Shown here piece after piece: positions 8,582-17,075 of a stretch of DNA of 64,000 nucleotides. The position numbers and the translations under genes are program-made. This stretch comes from Fontibacillus phaseoli (lineage in GTDB: Bacteria > Bacillota > Bacilli > Paenibacillales > Paenibacillaceae), in the NCBI RefSeq assembly GCF_003337355.1, contig NZ_QPJW01000001.1:992001-1056000 (forward strand), read 5' to 3'. Each line of letters begins with the position of its first letter. The first letter of the stretch is position 1. The notes below the pieces were generated by a model. It worked only from the letters and a program-made list of their open reading frames with translations, did no database searches and was not told the DNA's origin.

Positions 8582-9799
8582 GTGTTTGAAGAAGCTGAAG
8601 ACTTTTTGATTATGGCGCATCAGCTGCAGGACAAATTGGTCAAGTATCGGCATCATCTTCATACGGTTCCGGAACTTGATCTAAGTTTGCCCAGGACAAC
8701 CGCATATGTAAAAGAGGCCTTGGAGTCAATGGGCCTTAAGCCCGCTCCCGTAGGAAAATCAGGCTTAATGGTTACCATTGGCGGACAGCATGAAGGGAAG
8801 GTGGTTTTGATCCGTGCGGATATGGACGGGCTGCCGATTCAAGAAGAAACGGAGCTGTCTTACGCATCGTTGAATGGAAACATGCATGCTTGCGGTCATG
8901 ACATGCATACTTCCATGCTGCTGGGAGCTGCGGAGATTCTGAAGGCTAACGAAGAGCAGCTTCGCGGGACGGTTAAGCTTATGTTTCAGCCGGGTGAAGA
9001 GACGCTGCACGGGGCAAAAATGATGCTGGAGAACGGGATTCTCGATAATCCCAAGGTGGATGCAGCCATGATGCTTCACGTATTAACTGGAATGCCGCTT
9101 CCTACCGGACAATTTGTAGTTCCTGAGGAAGGTGGAGCGATATCTGCTTCTTCGGATTGGTTCGAAATTATCATCCGCGGAAGGGGCTCACATGGCGCAA
9201 TGCCCGAGGCCGCAGTGGATCCCTTAAATGTGGCTGCTCATCTTCATCTGGCGTTGCAGGGTATCCTTAGCCGGGAGGTTTCGCCAATTGATAATGCAGT
9301 GCTTACCATTGGCGTGATGGAAGGCGGAAGTACAAACAACGTGATTCCCGATATGGCCAGAATGAAAGGAAGTGTACGTACCTTTAGCGCCGCATTGCGG
9401 GATAAAATGGAGACCCGTATCCGTAAAATTTCCGCAGGAATAGGAGAAACTTTTCAGGCCAAGGTGGAAGTGATCTATACGAGGGGATGTCCTGAGGTGA
9501 AAACGGACAGCGGGCTGAACCGGCAAATGAGAACGACGATTGCCAACACTTTTGGCGCGAGTTCCTTCATCGGTATAACCCAACTGGTACCCGGTGGTAA
9601 ATTAATGGGATCAGAAGACTTCGCATTTGTCTCAGAGGCGGTGCCAAGTACCACAGTGTTCCTTAACGCAGGCAATATCGAGGAAGGCTATAGTTACCCT
9701 GTACACCATCCAAAGACGATGTTCTCGGATGAGGTGCTTCATAGAGGGGCTGCGGCTTACGCTGCTTTTGCCAGAGATTGGATTGAAAGTAATAGATAA
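8582..9799 (+). CDS. M20-family amidohydrolase / N-acyl-amino-acid hydrolase
   Basis: A protein of about 405 aa of the M20D type (HipO, IAA-amino-acid hydrolase and N-acetyl-diaminopimelate deacetylase relatives). It is a zinc or manganese enzyme cleaving an amide bond to an amino acid. Metal-binding signatures are visible: HACGHDMHTSML, QPGEET, the later MLHV, and PVHHPKTMF near the end. The GTG start at 8582 has TGGGAGA 8 bases upstream; ATG 8612 is an alternative. It is the first gene of the operon with the two crotonase-like genes and the serine-dehydratase-like gene, suggesting that it releases an amino acid or acid from a conjugate. The exact substrate is unknown. Confidence 0.85.
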   Translation: MFEEAEDFLIMAHQLQDKLVKYRHHLHTVPELDLSLPRTTAYVKEALESMGLKPAPVGKSGLMVTIGGQHEGKVVLIRADMDGLPIQEETELSYASLNGNMHACGHDMHTSMLLGAAEILKANEEQLRGTVKLMFQPGEETLHGAKMMLENGILDNPKVDAAMMLHVLTGMPLPTGQFVVPEEGGAISASSDWFEIIIRGRGSHGAMPEAAVDPLNVAAHLHLALQGILSREVSPIDNAVLTIGVMEGGSTNNVIPDMARMKGSVRTFSAALRDKMETRIRKISAGIGETFQAKVEVIYTRGCPEVKTDSGLNRQMRTTIANTFGASSFIGITQLVPGGKLMGSEDFAFVSEAVPSTTVFLNAGNIEEGYSYPVHHPKTMFSDEVLHRGAAAYAAFARDWIESNR

Positions 9800-9832
9800 G
9801 TTCTAAACCAAACTATACGAGGAGGAATTAAG

Positions 9833-10672
9833 ATGACAGAGAGACGTATGATTGGACCGACCAAATTTGAAGAGTACTCGGAGAAATACAAGGAATTCCT
9901 GTTAATGACCCGCCGTGACGGAATCATTGAAGTGCGGCTTCACACGGACGGAGGACCGTACAAGCATTCCTGGGAAGCCCATACGGCATGGTCCCATGCC
10001 TGGTCAGATATTGGCCGCGATCCTGAGAACGAAGTTATGATTATTTCAGGGACAGGAGATAAATGGGTGATCGGGGACCCGGAGGTCTGGAATACGAAAT
10101 TTATGGATTGGCCGAAGCAAAAGAAGCTCGAACAGTACCATGAATCGCTGAGACTGCTTGAGAATTTGATCTTCTGCATTGACATCCCGACCATCGGGGC
10201 GGTCAACGGTCCGGGAACGCACTGTGAACTTGCAACACTCTGCGATATTACCATTTGTACGGAAGACGCTGACTTTTTCGATCCGCATTATCTGGGAGGC
10301 ACGCCTCCAGGAGATGGAATGCTGCTCACACTTCAGAGCATGATCGGTTTCAAAAAAGCAGCCTACTACGCATACACCGGCAAGAATATCAATGGTCAAA
10401 CCGCCTTGGACCTGGGTATCGTTAGTGAAGTCCTGCCCCGTGAACAGCTTCTTCCCCGCGCTTGGGAGCTCGCGGAGATGATCATGCAGGCACCGCGTTC
10501 AACGAGACATCTGTCTCACTCCATTATCTCCCGTCCATGGAAGCAGGCTCTGGTCAGTGATCAAGGATTCCAGCTTGCCCACCAAATGTACGACATGGCT
10601 ATTGATGAAGAAGGGGCGCTGGAGCGGCTGAAGAAAATGCAGGGACGCCTAATGGGCAAAGATGTTCAATAG
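9833..10672 (+). CDS. Crotonase-superfamily protein resembling 6-oxocamphor hydrolase (copy 1)
   Basis: A 279-aa enoyl-CoA hydratase/isomerase-fold protein. By memory of the family, the closest resemblance is to 6-oxocamphor hydrolase, a cofactor-free beta-diketone hydrolase (retro-Claisen C-C cleavage). The shared block LLPRAWELA is present. His130 (GTHCE), His152 (DPHYLGG) and Asp161 (PPGDG) have nearly the spacing of the catalytic His122/His145/Asp154 of that enzyme. The usual CoA oxyanion-hole context is altered. The gene is preceded by GAGGAGG and overlaps the next gene by 11 bases. The likely role is opening a ring or cleaving a 1,3-diketone in a degradative pathway. Confidence 0.8.
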   Translation: MTERRMIGPTKFEEYSEKYKEFLLMTRRDGIIEVRLHTDGGPYKHSWEAHTAWSHAWSDIGRDPENEVMIISGTGDKWVIGDPEVWNTKFMDWPKQKKLEQYHESLRLLENLIFCIDIPTIGAVNGPGTHCELATLCDITICTEDADFFDPHYLGGTPPGDGMLLTLQSMIGFKKAAYYAYTGKNINGQTALDLGIVSEVLPREQLLPRAWELAEMIMQAPRSTRHLSHSIISRPWKQALVSDQGFQLAHQMYDMAIDEEGALERLKKMQGRLMGKDVQ

Positions 10673-11498
10673 AAAGATGACGGGACCTACACGGTTCGAA
10701 GAATACTCGGAGAAGTACAAGGACTTATTCCTCATGACCCGCCGCGGCGGCATACTCGAAGTGCGTATGCACACTCACGGTGGACCGTTACAATTCGACT
10801 GGCCGGTTCAAGCAGCTTATGGTCATGTATGGTCAGATATAGGCCGTGATCCTGAGAATGAGGTCATGATCCTTACAGGGACAGGAGAGTTGTGGCAAAT
10901 AGGCAATCCTGAAGTCTGGACAACCAAATTGATGGATTGGCCGAATCGCCGGAAGCTGGAAATGTATCATGAATCGCTCAGAATGATTGAAAATATGATT
11001 CACTGCCTTGACATCCCCACGATTGGGGCGATCAATGGCACAGGCTCACATTGGCAGCTGGGGACGCTTTGTGATATTACCATTTGCGCGGAAGACACAG
11101 CGTTCTTCGATGCCCATTACCTGGGCGGTATTCCTCCTGGAGATGGAATCGTTCTGGCACTTCAAAAGATACTGGGAAGCAAGAAAGCGGCATACTATGC
11201 ATACACGGGGATGAACATTACTGCCCAAGATGCATTAGAGCTCGGTCTGGTCAGTGAGGTGCTGCCTTGTGAACAGCTTCTTCCACGGGCATGGGAGCTG
11301 GCAGAAAGCATTATTCAGGCCCCCCGCTCGGTGAGACATCTTACTCATTCGATTGTGTCGCACCTGTGGAAACAAGCTCTTGCAGAGGATCAAGGTCTCC
11401 AGCTTACTCACCAATTGTATGATATGGCCATTGATGAAGAGGGAATTCATGAGCGGCTGATGAAGATCAAGGAACGTTTTCAGAGGAGTGGGCAATAG
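10662..11498 (+). CDS. Crotonase-superfamily protein resembling 6-oxocamphor hydrolase (copy 2)
   Basis: A 278-aa tandem paralogue of the preceding protein, alignable from end to end with few gaps (GPTRFEEYSEKYKDLFLMTR against GPTKFEEYSEKYKEFLLMTR). The candidate catalytic residues are retained: His in GSHWQ, His in DAHYLGG, Asp in PPGDG. The active-site neighbourhood differs, for example NGTGSHWQ against NGPGTHCE, so the two may act on different intermediates or form a hetero-oligomer. The start lies inside the end of copy 1, implying translational coupling. Confidence 0.8.
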   Translation: MFNRKMTGPTRFEEYSEKYKDLFLMTRRGGILEVRMHTHGGPLQFDWPVQAAYGHVWSDIGRDPENEVMILTGTGELWQIGNPEVWTTKLMDWPNRRKLEMYHESLRMIENMIHCLDIPTIGAINGTGSHWQLGTLCDITICAEDTAFFDAHYLGGIPPGDGIVLALQKILGSKKAAYYAYTGMNITAQDALELGLVSEVLPCEQLLPRAWELAESIIQAPRSVRHLTHSIVSHLWKQALAEDQGLQLTHQLYDMAIDEEGIHERLMKIKERFQRSGQ

Positions 11499-11520
11499 CC
11501 GGAAAGGATGTATGGGTGCT

Positions 11521-12729
11521 ATGAGATCGTTGACTGAACTCTATAAGATTGGCAGTGGACCGTCCAGCTCCCATACCATGGGGCCGGAGAAAGCGGCCAG
11601 AATCTTCAAGTCAGAAAATGAAGATGCAGACCAATTTAAGGCGTTGATTTATGGTTCCCTTGCCAAAACAGGTAAAGGCCATATGACGGACAAAGCTATT
11701 ATTAGAGCACTGTCACCCGTTAGGGCGGAGGTTCAATTTGTTCCGCAGGCAGATTTTGTTCTGCCCCATCCCAATACCATGGACTTGTTCGCTTACAAAG
11801 GCGGGCGGCAAACCGCATCCATGCGTGCTGTCAGTATCGGCGGCGGGGATATCGTGATTGAGGGGCGGGAGGAAACGCATGGGCCTGATGTTTACCCGGA
11901 GAACAGCTTTGCAGAGATCAGTACCTTTTGTAAAGCGAATCATATCCGGCTAAGCGATTACGTCGAGCAGCGTGAAGGCAAACAGATCTGGGAATTCCTC
12001 CAAGGAATCTGGGAAGCGATGAAGTATTCGATCGACGAAGGGCTGTCCGTAACAGGTATTCTGGAAGGCGGTCTTAATGTCGAACGCAAGGCGAAATATC
12101 TCTATCATCAGGGGCATGTGGATGAGAGCCCGGAGACACGGGAGAACCGGATCGTCAGCGCATACGCTTTCGCCGTCAACGAACAGAATGCCGCTGCCGG
12201 CACAGTCGTAACGGCCCCGACCTGCGGAGCCAGCGGTGTTGTCCCTGCCTCGCTCTGTTATATGCAGGAGAAGATGCGGGTCCCGGACGAACAGATTCTT
12301 AGGGCTCTGGCCGTCGGAGGGCTCATGGGCAATCTGGTCAAGCAGAACGCCTCCATCAGCGGCGCTCAGTGCGGCTGCCAGGCAGAGGTTGGCACGGCTT
12401 GCTCGATGGCATCAGCTGCACTGGCTGAACTGTCTGGTATGGAGATCGATCAGATTGAGTATGCGGCGGAGGTTGCCATGGAGCACCACTTGGGATTAAC
12501 CTGTGATCCGATTAACGGACTGGTTCAGATTCCTTGCATTGAGCGGAATGCTGTCGGTGCGATGCGGGCGATCAATGCGCTGAGTCTGGCCAAATTCTTG
12601 TCTGGTACCCGTAAGATATCCTTTGATTTGGTTGTACAGACCATGTATGAGACAGGCCTGGATATGAACAGTAGTTACCGCGAAACTTCAGAGGGCGGGC
12701 TCGCTAAGCTCTATAAAATGGACAGCTAA
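11521..12729 (+). CDS. L-serine ammonia-lyase-type Fe-S dehydratase (fused beta-alpha form)
   Basis: About 402 aa. The N-terminal domain carries the SDH signature GSGPSSSHTMGPEKAA. The C-terminal catalytic domain has TAPTCGASGVVPASLCY, a cysteine cluster in QCGCQAEVGTACSM, and TCDPINGLVQIPCIERNAVG. These are hallmarks of oxygen-sensitive [4Fe-4S] L-serine dehydratases that convert serine to pyruvate and ammonia. ATG 11521 fits the conserved N terminus; ATG 11512 is possible. As last gene of the operon it may act on serine or another beta-hydroxy amino acid released by the M20 enzyme. The upstream suf operon could help to supply its cluster, but that link is speculative. Confidence 0.85.
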   Translation: MRSLTELYKIGSGPSSSHTMGPEKAARIFKSENEDADQFKALIYGSLAKTGKGHMTDKAIIRALSPVRAEVQFVPQADFVLPHPNTMDLFAYKGGRQTASMRAVSIGGGDIVIEGREETHGPDVYPENSFAEISTFCKANHIRLSDYVEQREGKQIWEFLQGIWEAMKYSIDEGLSVTGILEGGLNVERKAKYLYHQGHVDESPETRENRIVSAYAFAVNEQNAAAGTVVTAPTCGASGVVPASLCYMQEKMRVPDEQILRALAVGGLMGNLVKQNASISGAQCGCQAEVGTACSMASAALAELSGMEIDQIEYAAEVAMEHHLGLTCDPINGLVQIPCIERNAVGAMRAINALSLAKFLSGTRKISFDLVVQTMYETGLDMNSSYRETSEGGLAKLYKMDS

Positions 12730-12776
12730 ATGATGCGATGATGGGGCATTAATTCCATACTTATGTAACGAGATTG

Positions 12777-12820
12777 AAGAACATCCCTAACTGGTGGTTG
12801 GCAGAAGGGATGTTCTTTTG
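12777..12820 (+). terminator. Intrinsic terminator of the catabolic operon
   Basis: A 12-bp stem, AAGAACATCCCT with its complement, a 17-base loop and a following TTTTG, 48 bases after the last gene. Confidence 0.8.
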
Positions 12821-12986
12821 TGCGATTGACACCGCATCGTGCTAACGGGTGAAAATCCCAAGTATACCGCGGATGGCTAACGTATCGGCTGCGTGTGTGA
12901 ATATGGCCTTAACTATGTTCAGACAACCGACCCTGGTCTTTATAAATTTCAGAATATCTCGTTCAGTTAACCCATAGATGATGTGA
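12821..12986. other. Interval without an intact gene
   Basis: Between the operon terminator and the next hairpin I see no intact gene. A short open stretch ending YKFQNISFS and a stop near 12970 may be the tail of a degraded gene. Together with 12730-12776 and the following hairpin, this makes about 320 bases without a gene. Confidence 0.4.
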
Positions 12987-13030
12987 AACCTAAAAAACGG
13001 ATTGTCTCATGACCACCCGTTTTTTAGGTT
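12987..13030. terminator. Hairpin terminator next to a decayed gene
   Basis: A 14-bp stem, AACCTAAAAAACGG and its complement. A run of T is built into the right arm, and A on the other arm, so it can work in both directions. It lies directly downstream of the decayed minus-strand gene and probably was its terminator. Confidence 0.7.
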
Positions 13031-13048
13031 AGGTATAGATATATAAGT

Positions 13049-13340
13049 TTATTGCATAGTCAGATTTTTGGTAATGACGATGCCGATAACTTTCCCATCC
13101 TTTATACTGAATTGAATCCAGTACTGATTATCTGTTGAGTGTTGAAGCTATGCATCTTTTGAGCGTATAAACTACTCATCACTTGAAGAAGGAACAGCGT
13201 CAGGGTAAGCCTCATTTATTTCCGCAGTAGTGCTTCCAATGTGAATCCCCCGAGGGCGTACTTCCTTCAAAGCCACCGATAACATTGATTTGCCAAATTG
13301 AGGTTCCAAAATCAATGGTGCCCCCATGATCCTTAAAAAT
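13049..13340 (-). pseudogene. Decayed gene with two in-frame amber codons
   Basis: On the minus strand one frame reads EVRPRGIHIGSTTAEINEAY, PDAVPSSSDE, TAG, FIRSKDA, TAG, then STDNQYWIQFSIKDGKVIGI and VITKNLTMQ and a stop at 13049. The pattern (a GIHIGST turn, a predicted helix, then YWIQFSIKDGKVIGIVI) is like the C-terminal repeat of small secreted or membrane-anchored Bacillales proteins of unknown function. Two stop codons within one continuous frame show a pseudogene. Function is unknown. Confidence 0.55.
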
Positions 13341-13401
13341 CTAGTACTGCGTATCGCCTAAATTTCAGGGTATAATCTGTTGAGCCTGATCCGAGCATCT
13401 T

Positions 13402-14300
13402 TTGTTGACATTGTTTATTCTTTATTTTATGTTCCTCGCCTTCGGTAGAGTAGAGGCTACAGAGCACCTGCCTGGCTACACGTTTATATTTTTGCCTGAA
13501 AACATATTTAGGCTGCCTGCTCTATCTGATCTCCTGCATCCCAGTCTCATGACTTTGGTGGATTTCGGTAACACCATCGCCTTTGTCCCTTTCGGTGTAT
13601 TGTTTCCATGGCTGTACCGGACCACCTTAATCCGGTTCATTACCTTATTCTTTATAGCGATTCTTGTAATGGAAACCCTTCAGGCGCTTACATTCCTCGG
13701 CAGTTTTGATATCAACGATGCCATTCAGAATACGATAGGCGCAGCCGTCGGTTTCGGAGCGTACAAACTTGGTTTCCGTTCCCGGAGCCTCTGGCGCAAT
13801 CTGGGGGTAACGGCTCTTTCCGGAATGGTTCTTTTATTAGTTTTATGGGGATTATTCGGGGCATTAGACAAAGCAACAACTAAAGTTGAGGGCCCGTTTG
13901 TGGCGATCAATGTATGGATGGATAGTTCGGGCCATTCATCCACTGGAGACAAGCCGGGTAGCATCCAAATAAGCCATCAGACTATAAGGCCCCGCTATAA
14001 CATGTACGGTCCTGAAGGCGGCGGTTCTAAACGTTCACGTATACATCTGAGGGGGAGACGATTTTCTCTTTTTATTACGGAATCCCTGAACCTACAGATT
14101 ATTCCGGAAGTATCCAAGTTACCCTTGATGGAAGACAGATCATGACTGTCTCTGGAGAAGATCAGCGGAGTGATCCTGAACTATTCCCGTCAATTTTCAA
14201 GATTCCTCTTGAGCCTTGGAACGAGCTGAAGATCACCATTGTGGGGAACGAAAAAGTATGGGATGTCGGGCATCAGAGGATGCACTATTTTTGGAACTGA
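13402..14300 (+). pseudogene. VanZ-like membrane protein, copy 2, N-truncated and frameshifted
   Basis: This is homologous to the broken gene at 5732. The membrane core is open (DLLHPSLMTLVDFGNTIAF, VPFG) and runs as far as NMYGPEGGGS. Then a one-base deletion near 14028 (GAA of copy 1 is AA here) shifts the frame. In the second frame the expected tail continues (TFTYTSEGETIFSFYYGIPE to HYFWN, stop at 14298-14300). The first membrane helix seen in copy 1 is incomplete: a TGA lies five codons before the TTG start, and no ribosome binding site is visible. Both copies are thus inactive by independent lesions. Confidence 0.7.
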
Positions 14301-14420
14301 GTCAACATGATTGGCATCGGGGAACTGGTGTTTCATTGCACGACTTGCGTGTCGCTTCGCCGGACAATACTTGTTCGTTTGTTAATTGGTTGGGGTATCA
14401 CGCAGGAATGGTCATCCCCC

Positions 14421-14737
14421 TGTCAAGTAGACAGTGCAAAAATGAAAAAGTTTAAGCTGCGACCGTTTCCCGGTATTCTACTGGGGAACGGTCGTTTAGT
14501 TTCTTTTGAAATCGGTTTTGGTTGTAGAACAATATGTATTCGCCTACTAATTGTTCGACCTCTGCTTTGTCTGCTGCCTTATTCAAGTATATTTTCTCCG
14601 TTTTCAAATGAGAGAAGAAGGACTCGATACAAGCGTTGTCTGGACAATTTTCACGCCTAGAGTGACTTCCTAGCATGCCGAGTTGTTTCAGTTTAGGGTT
14701 AAAGGGCTTTGAGGTATATTGAAATCCTTGATCCGAG
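14421..14737 (-). mobile_element. IS3-family (IS150-type) transposase fragment with one terminal end
   Basis: The minus-strand frame from 14737 down to 14452 encodes the C-terminal third of an OrfB integrase: SDQGFQYTSKPFNPKLK, then RRENCPDNACIESFFSHLK and LVGEYILFYNQNRFQKKLND, then a stop. This includes the conserved catalytic Glu region of the DDE domain (DNACIESFF). The element end appears to be TGTCAAGTAGACAG at 14421. The left part, with OrfA and the first catalytic residues, is missing, cut exactly where an IS21-like end begins at 14738. Confidence 0.8.
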
Positions 14738-14827
14738 TGTCAAAAGAAAATAAAGTTCTAGACTGAAAAATAAAGTGTTAGACTAAGGAAATAAAGTTGT
14801 AGACTGGGAAAATAAAGTATTAGGCTG
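14738..14827 (+). repeat. Four 17-bp direct repeats, probable IS21-type terminal repeats
   Basis: Starting with TGTCAAAAG, four copies of AATAAAGTxxTAGRCTR lie at 14749-14765, 14769-14785, 14790-14806 and 14811-14827, a period of 20-21 bp. Multiple direct repeats beginning with TGT are characteristic of IS21-family ends, where they bind the IstA transposase. No istA or istB follows, so only an end is left. It truncates the IS3 fragment, so it was inserted or rearranged later. Confidence 0.65.
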
Positions 14828-14882
14828 TCAATGCTACATTTAAGCTAATTAGCAGGATAGTTCAGAAAAGGCGTGAACAGTT

Positions 14883-15113
14883 ATGGAAAGTGTAATTGAG
14901 GAAATCATATCTCCAAGCGGGGTCTATAAAGCGCAGATAATTAAACGCTCCAAGGATGGTTTATTTACCTCACAGGTCTTCAAATGGATTGAACATGATG
15001 AAGAAATAAGCGAGATAATAGGAGAGAAGGGCTTTTGGAGTTCTCTACTCTACAAATTCATTAACAGATACAGTGGAAAGCTGTATGAAAGTTACTATCG
15101 AGAATTTAACTAA
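14883..15113 (+). CDS. Small hypothetical protein
   Basis: A 76-aa acidic, soluble protein of unknown function. It starts IEEIISPSGVYKAQIIKRSK, a beta-hairpin-like opening I associate with small uncharacterised bacterial proteins, followed by DGLFTSQVFKWIEHDEE and a C-terminal helix ending YESYYREFN. It has no obvious strong ribosome binding site (AAAAGGCG about 15 bases upstream). It lies alone between the IS remnants and the TetR gene. It may be a passenger gene; no toxin partner is visible. Confidence 0.5.
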   Translation: MESVIEEIISPSGVYKAQIIKRSKDGLFTSQVFKWIEHDEEISEIIGEKGFWSSLLYKFINRYSGKLYESYYREFN

Positions 15114-15297
15114 TGCTTCAGCAGAGAAGATCATTATATAACGTTCAACTAACGGGAAACGTTAGCGCAGAAAACACATCATGAGGCCGCCGCAGACCAA
15201 TCGGGCGACCTCATTAAGCTAACGGGCGGTTAGTGAAGAACCCCCATTAATTTAATTTGGTGGGCCTCTTATCATTGTGGTATCGCGTTAGTAAATG

Positions 15298-15963
15298 TTA
15301 AAAAAGGTTTTTGGTCACTTTTTGAGTTAAATGTTCTATTTTCGGCATCAACACTTCATCATCAATTGCTGTCAGCTTTTCGGGCTTAAACAACTGAATC
15401 CTCTTTAATTGAAAATAATCATATAAAACTTGTTGAACCGTGAATTGATTGGTCATCAGAAATTTAACATCGAACATCCCTCTTAGAATTTCATCCTGCT
15501 TTATTAATAGCCTGCCGTTAAGTTGATTGAAAATCCCTTTTTGTTTACCTTCCTCAAAGAAAGCCAGTATCTTCTCTTCTCGCTCCTTCATAGCTTCATT
15601 AAAGCGATCAAATAAATCCGGGTAACTGGTTTCGAGGTCCTGAAGGATAATATCCGAGAAATAAACGACTAGAGATATGGTTTGTTCAAATATTTGCAAA
15701 AAACGAGTACCGAAACTTTGAACCGAATCCAAAGGGTTGTGAGTCAGTTCCTTCATGTATTCAATAAAACCATCTACGATGAACTCGACAATTTCTTCCT
15801 TGGTTGAGAAATACTTATATAAAGTCGCTCGGCTTATTTCCATTACTCTAGAAATTTCGTCCATCCGAACGGATTGAAGGCCATTTTTTCGTAAATAAGG
15901 AAGCAGCTTATTCATAAGCTTAGCTCGTGTTTCGTTTTTTTTATCTGATATCTGGCTATTCAC
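15298..15963 (-). CDS. TetR/AcrR-family repressor of the aldo-keto reductase
   Basis: A 221-aa protein with an N-terminal HTH (MDEISRVMEISRATLYKYFS, then TKEE) and an all-helical ligand-binding part. It is divergent from the aldo/keto reductase gene, and the shared intergenic region holds an AAATACATTT/AAATGTATTT inverted repeat over the reductase promoter. It most likely represses the reductase until an aldehyde-like or toxic ligand binds. Its A/T-rich codon use, like that of the reductase, differs from the genes to the right and may indicate acquisition as a pair. Confidence 0.85.
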   Translation of the reverse strand: MNSQISDKKNETRAKLMNKLLPYLRKNGLQSVRMDEISRVMEISRATLYKYFSTKEEIVEFIVDGFIEYMKELTHNPLDSVQSFGTRFLQIFEQTISLVVYFSDIILQDLETSYPDLFDRFNEAMKEREEKILAFFEEGKQKGIFNQLNGRLLIKQDEILRGMFDVKFLMTNQFTVQQVLYDYFQLKRIQLFKPEKLTAIDDEVLMPKIEHLTQKVTKNLF

Positions 15964-16011
15964 ATAAAGCCCCCCTTACTTTTATTATAACCGGAATTTC
16001 GCTTTCGGCAC

Positions 16012-16080
16012 AAATACATTTTGCATATTATACATAAATGATTAAAAGCGTTTACTGTGTAAATGTATTTATGCTAAGAT
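16012..16080 (+). promoter_or_regulatory. Promoter and operator of the aldo-keto reductase
   Basis: The promoter is TTTACT at 16051-16056, an 18-bp spacer and TAAGAT at 16075-16080. A 10-bp motif, AAATACATTT at 16012-16021, recurs as its reverse complement AAATGTATTT at 16061-16070 inside the spacer. The divergent TetR protein is the likely binder. Confidence 0.6.
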
Positions 16081-16121
16081 GTAACTCGAAGCTAAAACAT
16101 ATAAAAAGCGAGGGAACTAAA

Positions 16122-17075
16122 ATGAAAACGCAAAAACTCGGTCACAGCGATATCGTCGTTTCTTCTATCGGATTGGGTATGATGGGAATGTCCCCCGGCA
16201 TATATGGCGCCATTGATGATGAGGAGTCCATTAAAACCATTCATCGGGCGCTTGATCTCGGGGTAACTTTGCTTGATACTGCTGATACATATGGCAACGG
16301 CCATAATGAGGAGCTATTAGGAAAAGCGTTGAAGGGACGAAGAGAACAGGCAATTGTCGCTACCAAGTTTTCGTATGGTCCAAATTGGGAATTCATCGGA
16401 GGACACCCGGACTATGTAAAGAAAGCTATTGATGAAAGCCTTCGACGTCTTGGTCTCGATTATATCGACCTGTATTATCAACATGCGGTAGATCCTAATG
16501 TTCCAATTGAGGAGACAGTTGGTGCTATGGCTGACTTAGTTAAAGCAGGTAAAGTACGTTATCTTGGTCTTTCTAATGGCCTAAATGGATCAGTTATTAG
16601 TGCATCTACACTTCGTAAAGCGCATGAAGTACACCCTATTTCCGCAGTCCAATCGGAATACTCCATTTGGAGTCGGGAAATTGAAGAAGAAGCTCTACCT
16701 ACCGTAAAAGAATTAGGAATCACACTTGTAGCTTACAGTCCTCTAAGCAGAGGCTTTATTACGGGGGAACGTCATATGAATGAGAACTTCCAAGCTGATG
16801 ATATGCGCAATCTTTTTACACGTTACAAAGGTGAGAACTTTCAAAAGAATATTAATATCGTTGATAAACTAGCGGCAATCGCCAAAGAAAAGAACTGTAC
16901 GGTACCTCAACTAGCAATAGCATGGACAGTAGAAAGAGGCACATTGCCGATTCCTGGTACGAAACGCCGTAAATATTTGGAGGATAATATCAAGGCACTT
17001 GATATTCATCTTACGTCTGATGATTTTGCTCGTATTGATGCTGTTAGTCCAAATGCGTTTGGTGGTCGTTATTAA
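16122..17075 (+). CDS. Aldo/keto reductase
   Basis: About 317 aa, cytoplasmic NADPH-dependent carbonyl reductase with TIM-barrel fold. The catalytic tetrad is visible: Asp52 and Tyr57 in [10 protein letters not shown], Lys82 in VATKF, His121 in YYQHAVDP. The NADPH-binding end [13 protein letters not shown] is present. ATG 16122 is chosen because AGGGAAC lies 8-9 bases upstream and the N terminus MKTQKLG matches the family; an upstream in-frame start would fall in the operator. It is controlled by the divergent TetR gene. The substrate is not predictable; detoxification of reactive aldehydes or quinones is common for this group. Confidence 0.9.
   Translation: MKTQKLGHSDIVVSSIGLGMMGMSPGIYGAIDDEESIKTIHRALDLGVTLLDTADTYGNGHNEELLGKALKGRREQAIVATKFSYGPNWEFIGGHPDYVKKAIDESLRRLGLDYIDLYYQHAVDPNVPIEETVGAMADLVKAGKVRYLGLSNGLNGSVISASTLRKAHEVHPISAVQSEYSIWSREIEEEALPTVKELGITLVAYSPLSRGFITGERHMNENFQADDMRNLFTRYKGENFQKNINIVDKLAAIAKEKNCTVPQLAIAWTVERGTLPIPGTKRRKYLEDNIKALDIHLTSDDFARIDAVSPNAFGGRY

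Noticed and set aside
14307..14660. Plus-strand open frame over the IS fragment
   Set aside because: The minus strand encodes clear IS3 integrase sequence; the plus frame is its shadow.
14749..14827. CRISPR array
   Set aside because: Only four imperfect 17-bp repeats with 3-4 bp between them; this fits transposon ends, not repeat-spacer structure.
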